Assembly (NCBI GenBank): GCA_002328585.1
Contig: DCUV01000052.1
Coordinates: 7,886-46,866, forward strand
Reading direction: 5' to 3'
DNA from: Spirochaetia bacterium UBA2205
GTDB lineage: Bacteria > Spirochaetota > UBA4802 > UB4802
Length of the DNA: 38,981 nucleotides
Position numbers and translations under genes: made by a program. The notes under the pieces were generated by a model. That model worked only from the letters and a program-made list of their open reading frames with translations, made no database searches and was not told the DNA's origin. Below are positions 16,919 to 24,585 of the stretch, in pieces (within the stretch, counting starts at the first letter, position 1; the number at the start of each line of letters is the position of its first letter).

Positions 16919-17722
16919 TTACTTGAACACATTTTCCTCTGCAGGGAAGGTATGCTCTTTAACTTCTTTGTGATACGTTTGAATTGCCTGCTGTGATATA
17001 GTATAAAGATCAGCATATCGTTTAAGAAATTTTGGATTAAAGCCCTTATTTAAACCCAACAGGTCATGAATAACCAGCACCTGCCCGTCACAGTAGCGTC
17101 CTGCCCCTATCCCAATAGTGGGGATAGCAAGTCTTTGGGTTATCTCTTTTGCTAATGGTTCGGGCACCATTTCCAGTACAATGGCAAATGCTCCTGCTTC
17201 CTGTAACAGCAGCGCATCCTCCAGTATGGTTTTCCTCTGCTCTTCATCCTTGCCCTGAACTGAGTAACCTCCCAATTTATGAACTGACTGCGGCGTTAAA
17301 CCAAGATGTCCCATGACAGGAATAGAAGCTTTGACAAGCGCTTCCACCACAGGGACAAAATCCTTACCGCCTTCAAGCTTAACCGCATTGGTGCCGGTTT
17401 CCTTCATGATGCGGCCACAATTACGCATGGTATCTTCTATGGAAACGTGATAGCTCATAAAGGGAAGGTCAGTTACTATAAAGCTGCCGGGGGCACCGCG
17501 TTTTACCATGCTACTGTGGTATATCATCTGGTCAAGCGTCACCGGAATGGTTGTATCATAGCCGGCAACAACATTTCCCAGCGAATCGCCAACCAGTATT
17601 GTATCGATATCAGTTTCGCTTACAATACGTGCAAATGCATAATCGTAACAGGTTACCATGGTAATTGGCTGCCCGGCTTGTTTCATCTTTGCAAAGTCTT
17701 TAATGTTTTTTATTGATGACAT
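16919..17722 (-). CDS. panB: 3-methyl-2-oxobutanoate hydroxymethyltransferase
   Basis: First committed enzyme of pantothenate (coenzyme A precursor) synthesis: it adds a hydroxymethyl group from 5,10-methylene-tetrahydrofolate to 2-oxoisovalerate. Length 267 aa, typical for the family. Signatures include MVTCYDYAFARIV near the N-terminus, ILVGDSLGN with a metal-binding Asp, VTDLPFMSY with the second metal-binding Asp, NAVKLEGG, PVMGHLGLTPQSV, VLEMVP, and TIGIGAGRYCDGQVLV. The start overlaps the end of folK by 13 bases. The neighbour makes a folate precursor, and PanB uses a folate cofactor, so the pairing makes metabolic sense. panC and panD are not in the window. Confidence 0.96.
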   Translation of the reverse strand: MSSIKNIKDFAKMKQAGQPITMVTCYDYAFARIVSETDIDTILVGDSLGNVVAGYDTTIPVTLDQMIYHSSMVKRGAPGSFIVTDLPFMSYHVSIEDTMRNCGRIMKETGTNAVKLEGGKDFVPVVEALVKASIPVMGHLGLTPQSVHKLGGYSVQGKDEEQRKTILEDALLLQEAGAFAIVLEMVPEPLAKEITQRLAIPTIGIGAGRYCDGQVLVIHDLLGLNKGFNPKFLKRYADLYTISQQAIQTYHKEVKEHTFPAEENVFK

Positions 17723-18171
17723 GCTACAACCTCGTTTAAAAGTTTATGTGAAACAGGATCAGTGATGTTCATATTTATTTCGGATAAAAGCTGCCACACA
17801 AACGGACGCGAATATATCTGTGGATGAGGAAGTATTAAATGTTTGGTAGTACATACAACATTGCCAAATAACAGCAGATCGCAGTCGATGGTGCGGGGCC
17901 CTTTTGCCACAGTACGTACCCTGCCAAGCGCATTCTCTATATCCAGCAAATGGTGCAATACATTTACAGCATCAAGCCCTGTAACTACCTCAACAACGCA
18001 GTTTAAAAAGTCTGGCTGCTCTGTAAATTCAAGGGGTTGGGTTTCAATAATGCTGCTTTGCTTCACTATCGTTGTATCCTCAACTGTTGATAACAATGAA
18101 AGTGCCTGGTGTATGTTTGTAAGCCTGTCCCCTATGTTGCTTCCCAATAATATGTAAGCGATAGTTACCAT
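17710..18171 (-). CDS. folK: 2-amino-4-hydroxy-6-hydroxymethyldihydropteridine diphosphokinase
   Basis: HPPK transfers pyrophosphate from ATP to 6-hydroxymethyl-dihydropterin in folate synthesis. Length 153 aa, normal for HPPK. The diagnostic segments are AYILLGSNIGDRLTNI near the start, QPDFLNCVVEVVT, ALGRVRTVAKGPRTIDCDLLLF (residues about 87-108, including the Asp pair that binds Mg-ATP), and LILPHPQIYSRPFVWQLL. The start ATG shares one base with the stop of the upstream dnaC-like gene (TAATG), and its own 3' end overlaps panB. The three genes therefore form a tightly coupled operon. Confidence 0.95.
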   Translation of the reverse strand: MVTIAYILLGSNIGDRLTNIHQALSLLSTVEDTTIVKQSSIIETQPLEFTEQPDFLNCVVEVVTGLDAVNVLHHLLDIENALGRVRTVAKGPRTIDCDLLLFGNVVCTTKHLILPHPQIYSRPFVWQLLSEINMNITDPVSHKLLNEVVACHQ

Positions 18172-18986
18172 TATAGGTTTCCCCTGTAATCACTCCCTGT
18201 TAATTCTATAATAGTACACATCTCCTTAATGCGTGAAAGAACCCTGCCATCGGCAAGGTCAGCCAGCGCCCGGTATGGGTCAACATTTGAAGTGAATAGT
18301 GTAAATTTTTCTGCTTCGTAGCGGGCATCAACCAGATTATAGAGTGTTTCCTGCTCCCATGCCGAATCACGCTGAACACCAAAATCATCAACCACAAGTA
18401 TATCAGCATTTTGAAGTTCATATTCGATTTCCTGGGCTGTCCCATAGGTGGCAGAGCCCTCTGAAAATGTTGCCCGGATTTTATTGAAAAATGTCCTGGA
18501 TATTTTTATAAATCTACCTTCAATTGCATGGCGAATGATAAGCTCTGTAAGGATAATGGACGAAAGAAGGGTTTTGCCAGTGCCGGGATTACCCCACAAA
18601 AATAGCCCCTTTCGTACATCGGGAAATTTTGAAACTAAATCGTATGCTATATTTTTTGCATTTGCCGCTAATTTAGAGTTTGCTTCAAAAGAGTTGAAAA
18701 AGCGCCATTGGTACTTTTTATCGATACCTGACCTTGCATAGATTGTTTTAATTCGATTGATCTTCATACGTATTGCACGGCAATCGCAATCGGATATCAT
18801 GCCGTCTTTTTCAATAAAATAGGGGGGTAATCCATTGCACTGGCATTTTGTCAACACACACCGCGGGCAGGGGACCAGCGGCTCTTCACCTATCTGTTCA
18901 AAGTTTGGATTACGGACGATCCCCGTATATTCACAATACGAGCAAAAAGTATTGTGCAAAGGCGTCTTTTTAGTTTTTGTCTGCAT
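18171..18986 (-). CDS. DnaC/DnaI-like AAA+ ATPase with cysteine-rich N-terminus
   Basis: 271-aa AAA+ protein of the DnaC/DnaI/IstB group, typically replicative helicase loaders. Walker A is GNPGTGKT (132-139), Walker B LVVDDFG (197-203), sensor-1 FTSN (231-234), and an arginine-finger region is GRVLSRI (247-253). The N-terminus carries eight cysteines in CxxC and CxC-like pairs (15/18, 40/43, 48/50, 67/69), suggesting one or two metal sites. It lies upstream of, and overlaps, folK, with no transposase next to it, so an IS21 IstB role is unlikely. GGAG about 5 bases before the ATG fits this start. A chromosomal helicase loader is the best guess. Confidence 0.85.
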   Translation of the reverse strand: MQTKTKKTPLHNTFCSYCEYTGIVRNPNFEQIGEEPLVPCPRCVLTKCQCNGLPPYFIEKDGMISDCDCRAIRMKINRIKTIYARSGIDKKYQWRFFNSFEANSKLAANAKNIAYDLVSKFPDVRKGLFLWGNPGTGKTLLSSIILTELIIRHAIEGRFIKISRTFFNKIRATFSEGSATYGTAQEIEYELQNADILVVDDFGVQRDSAWEQETLYNLVDARYEAEKFTLFTSNVDPYRALADLADGRVLSRIKEMCTIIELTGSDYRGNL

Positions 18987-19084
18987 CGCTACTCCGATGA
19001 AGTATAATTGCTACAATTGATATACTATAGAAACAGTCTATATATTTTCAATGACAATTTCAAATATTTATTGCTGGAAAAATA

Positions 19085-19162
19085 TCATAAATATTAATGA
19101 TAAACAATGTAATTATATATTTAATTTCTTGACTATTCAATGACTATCATTAATATTTATGA
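19085..19162. promoter_or_regulatory. 18-bp perfect inverted repeat upstream of second chemoreceptor
   Basis: TCATAAATATTAATGATA (19085-19102) and TATCATTAATATTTATGA (19145-19162) are exact reverse complements, separated by 42 bases. AATGACTAT occurs twice around the right arm (19139-19147 and 19163-19171), and GACTATT variants precede it. A TATAAT at 19183-19188 could be a -10 element, though that leaves a very short leader before the ATG at 19203. Paired operators, or an A+T-rich cruciform, are possible. Confidence 0.45.
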
Positions 19163-19202
19163 ATGACTATTAACTTAAAATATATAATATTAATGGAGGA
19201 AT

Positions 19203-20963
19203 ATGAAATCATCTAGTAAATTTATCTGGAAATTAACGTTAAGACTTGAAATTTATATCAATTTCATTGTTGTGCCACTTGTTTATTATTTTGGCAAGTT
19301 AACGGGGCACTATAATGAAGAAGGCGAAAGAACACTGAGTGCATTATCAGCAATAGTAACACCATTATGGATGATTGTGGGAACGTATATACGATTTTAT
19401 ATCCTGAAAAAGATTTTCAGAAAGGTTGATGAGGGCAAGGATTTAGAAAAAGTAAAATTGCAATTACTTAATTACCCAAGAATTGAAGCCGTGATTATTG
19501 CTTGCAGGTGGTTTTTAGGCTTAATTGTCATATTTTTTGGGATGTATTTGTTAGGATATGTTGAGTTTGGAAGAATAAAAATATATTTACTGGATATTCT
19601 CATGAGTGCCACTGTTAATGCTGTTATATCATATTTTACTACTGAGAATATGTTGTCGGAGGTTTTAAAAACAAAAGAGCTTGCTAACATTAATTTTTCA
19701 AGAAAGCAATATTCATTGGTAAGCATACCCAAACGATTGTTATTAACTGTAATTGCAACGTTAATTATACCACTTATAATATTAACACTCCTTGTTGTTC
19801 TGATTCACACACAAACTATTCATATAGAACAACTGACAGGACATTTAATATTTATTACCATTATGTCATTAATTACGCTGATAGTTATTTTATATGAATC
19901 CACTCAGGGAATAAGGAAAGGTATGCGAATGACTGTTAGTAATTTGCAAAAATTAGCAAAAGGGGAATTTAACATTGAACAAATTCCGATGCTTGACCGG
20001 AGTGAAATAAGTGCAATTTCACAATATGTTAATTTATTAGGAGAATTTTTGCGGATGTTTGTTAAACAGGGTAAGGAATTGCATGAAAAGCTTACCGATT
20101 TAACGGTGCAATTAACAACCAGTGCAGAAACTTTATTGGGAAATACACGTGATGAGGCAACAACAATGGAGGAAATTACTTCTACTACAGAGGAGATAAC
20201 GGCAAATTCAGAGTCAATAGCAACGATTGGCGAGGAGCAACTCAAATCTCTTGAATTGCTTATGGAAAATCTTGGTGAATTATCTAATGCAATTAATGTT
20301 GTTAGAGTCAGGGTTGATGAAGCAATTAACATAGCTTCAAATGCAAAAGATACCACAGATTCAAGTGTTCAGAAATTATCAACCATGATAGAAAGTCTGC
20401 GCACTGTTACACAGAGCTCTGCCGAAATGAACAATATTATTGAAATAATTAATGATATTTCTGATAAAATAAATTTACTTTCATTAAATGCTTCCATTGA
20501 AGCAGCAAGAGCTGGTGAAGCAGGTAAAGGATTTGCAGTAGTTGCAAATGAAGTGTCAAAGTTAGCTGATATGACGGCTAATAGTATTAAGGATATCAGC
20601 AGTCTTGTGCAACGTAATGTTAATGAGATTGATACTGCAATGTTAGAGGTAGATGAAACAGTTGGAGCTATTAAAATTATAGCTGACATGATAGATTCAA
20701 TTAATAATCAGGTTCATGCGATAAACAAACAGATGGCGATTCAGGATGATATAAAGGAAAATGTAAAACAAAGTAGTGATAAGATGAAGGAAAAATCTGA
20801 GGTTGTTGTTACTTCGGTACGTGAACAGAAGATAGCCCTTGAACAAATTGCAAATGCAATAACCAGCATAAATGAATCAATTCAAAATACAGTAACTTTA
20901 GCAGATATGCTGGTAAATAATGCAAAGAAAGTTGAAAAAATGGCAAATGAGTTATTATCATAA
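19203..20963 (+). CDS. Methyl-accepting chemotaxis protein (multi-TM N-terminus)
   Basis: 586-aa chemoreceptor. The N-terminal ~225 residues hold about six hydrophobic helices in place of a periplasmic ligand-binding loop, so sensing would occur within the membrane or through a partner. A HAMP-like linker follows, then the coiled-coil signalling domain. Its hairpin tip near residues 421-460 contains INLLSLNASIEAARAGEAGK and GFAVVANEVSKLAD. GGAGG at 19195-19199, five bases before the ATG, fits the start. The gene stands alone between a divergent dnaC-like gene and the convergent mqnB. An 18-bp inverted repeat lies just upstream and may be its control site. Confidence 0.92.
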   Translation: MKSSSKFIWKLTLRLEIYINFIVVPLVYYFGKLTGHYNEEGERTLSALSAIVTPLWMIVGTYIRFYILKKIFRKVDEGKDLEKVKLQLLNYPRIEAVIIACRWFLGLIVIFFGMYLLGYVEFGRIKIYLLDILMSATVNAVISYFTTENMLSEVLKTKELANINFSRKQYSLVSIPKRLLLTVIATLIIPLIILTLLVVLIHTQTIHIEQLTGHLIFITIMSLITLIVILYESTQGIRKGMRMTVSNLQKLAKGEFNIEQIPMLDRSEISAISQYVNLLGEFLRMFVKQGKELHEKLTDLTVQLTTSAETLLGNTRDEATTMEEITSTTEEITANSESIATIGEEQLKSLELLMENLGELSNAINVVRVRVDEAINIASNAKDTTDSSVQKLSTMIESLRTVTQSSAEMNNIIEIINDISDKINLLSLNASIEAARAGEAGKGFAVVANEVSKLADMTANSIKDISSLVQRNVNEIDTAMLEVDETVGAIKIIADMIDSINNQVHAINKQMAIQDDIKENVKQSSDKMKEKSEVVVTSVREQKIALEQIANAITSINESIQNTVTLADMLVNNAKKVEKMANELLS

Positions 20964-20973
20964 TGATTGTGAT

Positions 20974-21600
20974 TTATTTGATTAATGAATGAGAAAACAG
21001 TATTTCCAGAATTGTATCAACGGTTTTTTCTGAAAAATTGATAATGTTATTCATTATTGTGTTGTGTGTTGTGTGTTGTCTTGTATCGCTTATATATTTT
21101 ATAGAATAGCATTGTTTTTTAAATTTATATGATGCATATGCAATTCCGGCCAGCTCCATATCAACAATGTCTGCAATGGTACTGCATGATAAACGCTCAT
21201 CCTGTGTTCTCAAAGGCTTTGTAACGCTGAGGCATCGGTAGGTTTGTAACTCATCAATGGGTGCAAGGGTATACGTAAAAGGTTCTAACGTGGTGAGATT
21301 ATATCGTGAATTATCGATAACAGATTTGACACAACATATATCTCCCGGCAAAAGTTGCAAGGCAAGTGCTCCTGCTGCGCCTATGTTAATAATATACTGA
21401 ACATCATATGCAAGGCAGATGTATGTTGCGGCTATTGCTGCTTTTGTAATGCCAATTCCGCCAATGAGTATATGCAGGGAACTATCGCCCAAAAAAATAG
21501 GAAATGGCTTTTGTTGCAGCGCCGTGCACTGGAAATGATTAATAAATGGTTTTGCTTCTGTGTGTGTTGCACATTGTATCGCTATAGCAGGTTTTGACAT
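20974..21600 (-). CDS. mqnB: Futalosine hydrolase
   Basis: Nucleosidase of the futalosine menaquinone pathway; it releases hypoxanthine (or adenine in some lineages) to give dehypoxanthine-futalosine. Length 208 aa, in the phosphorylase/nucleosidase (PNP/UDP) fold. Recognisable parts are AIQCATHTEAKPF, IGGIGITKAAIAATY, INIGAAGALALQLLPGDI, the substrate-ribose motif VDMELAGIAYA, and IKYISDTRQH with a catalytic-type Asp. The family as a whole also contains MTA/SAH nucleosidase; the call rests mainly on the adjacent mqnD, whose 3' end overlaps the mqnB start by 19 bases. Confidence 0.87.
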   Translation of the reverse strand: MSKPAIAIQCATHTEAKPFINHFQCTALQQKPFPIFLGDSSLHILIGGIGITKAAIAATYICLAYDVQYIINIGAAGALALQLLPGDICCVKSVIDNSRYNLTTLEPFTYTLAPIDELQTYRCLSVTKPLRTQDERLSCSTIADIVDMELAGIAYASYKFKKQCYSIKYISDTRQHTTHNTIMNNIINFSEKTVDTILEILFSHSLIK

Positions 21601-22370
21601 TGTGCCATTTCCCTGAGTGTAGCCAAAGCTTTATGACCCGTATGTCCTAATGATACGCTAAAATCATTAACATAAAGATCAATGTGCTGCTGTATTACTG
21701 TTTCATCAAGTTCCTGCGCAAGCATACGGATATATTCTTTTGAGTCATGTGGATGCCTGCGTGCATAATCAATTGAATTACGTATCATTTTTTCTATAAG
21801 GCTTTTTTGTGCACTATGTTTTTTGTGTATTGCAATACATCCCAATGGAATGGGCAGCCCGGTTACATCTTCCCACCATTTTCCTAAGTCAATAAGCATA
21901 TCACAATTATAGTTTTGATATACAAAGCGCCCTTCGTGGATTATAACCCCTGCATCAAAAATACCTTGCTGAATGCCGGGTAAAATTTCATCAAATCTGA
22001 CATGGACAAGTTCATTACTGTTACCAAAGCGCAGTCTGAATAAAAGATGTGCTGTTGTGTATATACCCGGTGTGGCTATTACAGCATGCTGAATATTGTT
22101 TAATCCTTTCCGTGTTATCACAAGCGGTCCGCAGCCAAATCCTAAAGCGGCACCAGCATCCAGAAGTTCATAATTATCCTGTACAAGTAAAAATCCATGA
22201 AACGATAGTTTTGTAATATCGTATTCCTGGTTCAGGGCGGCATGATTTAATGATTCAACATCGTCAATATGGGTTGAAAACGATAATCCATTGATGTTGA
22301 TGAGTGAGTGTACAAGGGCATGGAAAATAAAGGTGTCGTTGGGGCAGGATGAAAAGGCTAAAGTTTTCAT
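21582..22370 (-). CDS. mqnD: 1,4-dihydroxy-6-naphthoate synthase
   Basis: Futalosine-pathway enzyme that makes 1,4-dihydroxy-6-naphthoate from cyclic dehypoxanthine-futalosine. It has a periplasmic-binding-protein-like fold, 262 aa. The family signature FSSCPNDTFIFHALVH lies at the N-terminus. Further matches are HIDDVESLNHAALNQEYDITKLSFH, GAALGFGCGPLVI, GVIIHEGRFVYQ and LGKWWEDVTGLPIPLGCIAI. The ATG at 22370 lies 4 bases after the stop of the upstream HATPase gene. In-frame TTG and GTG codons further up would lengthen it by up to 11 residues, without a better ribosome-binding site. Menaquinone via this route implies anaerobic or facultative respiration. Confidence 0.93.
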   Translation of the reverse strand: MKTLAFSSCPNDTFIFHALVHSLININGLSFSTHIDDVESLNHAALNQEYDITKLSFHGFLLVQDNYELLDAGAALGFGCGPLVITRKGLNNIQHAVIATPGIYTTAHLLFRLRFGNSNELVHVRFDEILPGIQQGIFDAGVIIHEGRFVYQNYNCDMLIDLGKWWEDVTGLPIPLGCIAIHKKHSAQKSLIEKMIRNSIDYARRHPHDSKEYIRMLAQELDETVIQQHIDLYVNDFSVSLGHTGHKALATLREMAQCQNLL

Positions 22371-22374
22371 GGTA

Positions 22375-23061
22375 TCAGGCACTCTTAGGTGTTGTTTCTT
22401 CAAGGCGCTTTTTATATTCCTGTATTGTGGTTGCAGTTAACGGTACATGCATGGATGCTATTGTTTTTTCAAAATCTGAGTCAATAAAAAAATGTTTTTG
22501 TGATAAGCCCATGCCTTTAAACATCATGGTGATAAGAACCAGTCCCAACCCCGCACCTTCTTTATAGTCATCTTCCTGTGATTGAATAAAATAATCAGTG
22601 ATGTCCTGGCAGTCTTGTGCAATCTTTAACTTTTTTCCAACTGCCTCCTTTTCTATATCGCTCATGGGGATTGGATTTTCAACATCAATATAGAGTATTC
22701 TGTCGATAACAGACATGGTTGTCATGGCATAAAGATTTTGCTTGCGAGCTAATAGATCAAAATAGTGAGCATCACCGCGGGTCATCTCTAATTTAAAAAG
22801 TTGCAGTGCTTTCTCACTATCAAAAAAAACTGAATTGTATGATTTTCGTCCTTCAAAATATATAAATTTATGATTAGCTTTAACAGCATTGACTACCAGT
22901 TCTTTTACGCTGGTATAGAGCGGTATCAACAGCATATCACAGCCATAGTTATGTAAAACTTTTGTTAAAGCAACTTTTAAAAAATATTCTATTGATTCGC
23001 TTACAGAATATGCCTTAATGATAATTTTTTTATTTTGCTCTATAGCTTCATCAATAGTCAT
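22375..23061 (-). CDS. HATPase-domain protein (histidine-kinase/anti-sigma-like ATPase), unconventional
   Basis: 228-aa cytoplasmic protein with a GHKL-type ATPase signature but no phospho-acceptor histidine domain or sensor. The N box is VKELVVNAVKAN (residues 52-63, with Glu54 and Asn58). The G2-type box is EGAGLGLVLI (168-177). The usual D-x-G-x-G box is missing; ENPIPM (128-133) sits where it would be. It could be an anti-sigma kinase, a partner for a response regulator, or a nucleotide-binding scaffold. It is the first gene in the operon with mqnD and mqnB, whose functions do not explain it. The ATG at 23061 follows GGGAG about 6 bases upstream. Confidence 0.75.
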   Translation of the reverse strand: MTIDEAIEQNKKIIIKAYSVSESIEYFLKVALTKVLHNYGCDMLLIPLYTSVKELVVNAVKANHKFIYFEGRKSYNSVFFDSEKALQLFKLEMTRGDAHYFDLLARKQNLYAMTTMSVIDRILYIDVENPIPMSDIEKEAVGKKLKIAQDCQDITDYFIQSQEDDYKEGAGLGLVLITMMFKGMGLSQKHFFIDSDFEKTIASMHVPLTATTIQEYKKRLEETTPKSA

Positions 23062-23111
23062 ATGCTCCCTCGCATCATCTTTTTAAAAGCTACTATCATA
23101 AGTGATTTTTG

Positions 23112-23528
23112 TCAAGATTTTTTATGATTTGTTGATTTACAACATAAACAGGGAGAAATGTCAAAAGAACCGTCTGGATTTCTTTGTTGTATGCCATATT
23201 CGCCATTCATAAATCTCTGATTCATGATAATATACCATTTTTCAATGCCCATCGTTTTAATCTGTCGTAGATTATCAATGATGATATGGCGGTAATGGGC
23301 AAAATTTTCACCATGGTGATAATTACTGAACTGTTTAAGGCGTTCACAGGGGAAACAATCACACTCAAAGCAAAAATCCATGCCACCTATGCGGATACAA
23401 CAGTCATAAATTTCACAGTTATCATGAAGGCTGTCGGTTCTACAGCCCTTGCAGATTCCAAATTTATAAAACCTGGGACAGGCAGCACAGAAGATGCCGC
23501 AGGGGGATGCTAACATTTTTTCATTCAT
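23112..23528 (-). CDS. DUF3795 cysteine-rich protein
   Basis: 138-aa protein with the DUF3795 cysteine pattern: SPCGIFCAACPRF (residues 8-20), CKGC, a C-x6-C segment around DNCEIYDCC, and FCFECDCFPCERLKQF (52-67). The last part has the FPC-x-R-L-K ending that marks the family. Two more cysteines and one after them (PCLCCKS) are near the C-terminus. Thirteen or more cysteines in 138 residues imply a metal centre, possibly zinc or an iron-sulphur cluster. The biochemical role is unknown. It lies 50 bases upstream of the HATPase gene on the same strand and is divergent from the thioredoxin gene. Confidence 0.85.
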   Translation of the reverse strand: MNEKMLASPCGIFCAACPRFYKFGICKGCRTDSLHDNCEIYDCCIRIGGMDFCFECDCFPCERLKQFSNYHHGENFAHYRHIIIDNLRQIKTMGIEKWYIIMNQRFMNGEYGIQQRNPDGSFDISPCLCCKSTNHKKS

Positions 23529-23663
23529 AGCTATTGTTGCAAATACACTTTATTAATAAAAGCGTATCATTTTTTTTATTGTTTACAAAAAAATTGCTAC
23601 ATTTTTTCAGTGGATAAACCATAATGCTGCTACTATCATAGTTTGAAAGGAGGAATAATAGTT

Positions 23664-24164
23664 ATGAAAAAGAAATATATAATACTAATTCTGGCGATAG
23701 TTATTGTAAATGTGTTTGTTTTTAGTATTTTTAGCCAGGTTAAGTGGTATGATTTTAACGCAGGGTACTCTGCAATAAAAAATAGCAAAAAGCCTGCCGT
23801 TATTGATTTTTATGCAGATTGGTGTATATGGTGTAAAACGATGGACAAAGAAACCTTTGGGAATTCAATGGTTACAAAAAAAATGAGTAATGACTATATT
23901 GCCATACGAATCAATGTTGAGAATAATGAAACTCTTCTATTTGATAATAAAAAATTTAGTACACAGGAATTTGCTGCATATTGCGGTGTTGATGGATTGC
24001 CTACGCTTGTGTTCATGGATAAAGAAGGGCAGCTTGTTACCCGTATTCCGGGATATATTAAATCAGATGTTTTTTTATCGTTACTTGATTATATGAAAGA
24101 TGAATGCTATAAAAAAAAGGTATCGTTCAGTGATTATATGAAAGATAAAGATTGTAATAAATAA
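23664..24164 (+). CDS. Membrane-anchored thioredoxin-fold protein
   Basis: 166-aa extracytoplasmic thioredoxin-like protein. A short positive N-terminus and one hydrophobic segment (about 5-24) act as a signal anchor. The thioredoxin domain follows, with DFYADWCIWCKTMDKETF holding the redox-active Cys-Ile-Trp-Cys. The cis-proline loop is GVDGLPTLVFMD. The layout resembles the DsbD C-terminal domain or Thioredoxin_7 proteins, which reduce or isomerise disulphides outside the cytoplasm. AAAGGAGG at 23646-23653 fits the ATG at 23664. A TTG at 23643 in frame overlaps that site and is not preferred. The hemerythrin gene starts 9 bases downstream. Confidence 0.88.
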   Translation: MKKKYIILILAIVIVNVFVFSIFSQVKWYDFNAGYSAIKNSKKPAVIDFYADWCIWCKTMDKETFGNSMVTKKMSNDYIAIRINVENNETLLFDNKKFSTQEFAAYCGVDGLPTLVFMDKEGQLVTRIPGYIKSDVFLSLLDYMKDECYKKKVSFSDYMKDKDCNK

Positions 24165-24173
24165 GAGGTGGTT

Positions 24174-24581
24174 ATGGAATTTATTGAGTGGACTAATGCG
24201 CTGAGTGTTGGCGTAACAACATTTGATAATGAGCATAAACAACTGGTAGTATTAATCAATACATTAAATCAAGCTTTAACAGCAGGAAGCGCAAAAAAAA
24301 CAATGGAAGATATTCTTCAAAGTCTGGTTAACTATACAACAATACATTTTAAGCATGAAGAAGATTATATGGTTCTTTATGATTATCCCGATTATCAGAA
24401 ACATAAAAAAGAACATGATGCGCTCACCACGCAGGTCATAGAATTCCAGGAACGCTATAAAGCTGGCAAAACTGCATTTTCATTGGAGTTGATACATTTT
24501 TTAAAAGACTGGCTTATCAATCACATCATGGGTACTGACAAAAAGTATAAAGATTATTTCATTGCAAAGGGTGTACAATAG
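24174..24581 (+). CDS. Bacteriohemerythrin
   Basis: 135-aa single-domain hemerythrin that binds oxygen through a di-iron site. The full ligand set is visible: His21 (DNEHKQL), His58 and Glu62 (IHFKHEEDYM), His77 and His81 (HKKEHDALT), His117 and Asp122 (WLINHIMGTDKKY). Bacterial forms are used for oxygen sensing, storage or protection of oxygen-labile enzymes. AAGAGG at 24163-24168 supports the ATG at 24174 rather than the GTG at 24168. It is probably co-transcribed with the thioredoxin-like gene. It is convergent with a chemoreceptor gene 4 bases away. Confidence 0.94.
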   Translation: MEFIEWTNALSVGVTTFDNEHKQLVVLINTLNQALTAGSAKKTMEDILQSLVNYTTIHFKHEEDYMVLYDYPDYQKHKKEHDALTTQVIEFQERYKAGKTAFSLELIHFLKDWLINHIMGTDKKYKDYFIAKGVQ

Positions 24582-24585
24582 CCCC

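Noticed and set aside
18171..18986. IstB of an IS21 insertion sequence
   Set aside because: No istA or terminal repeats nearby; the gene overlaps folK in a metabolic operon.
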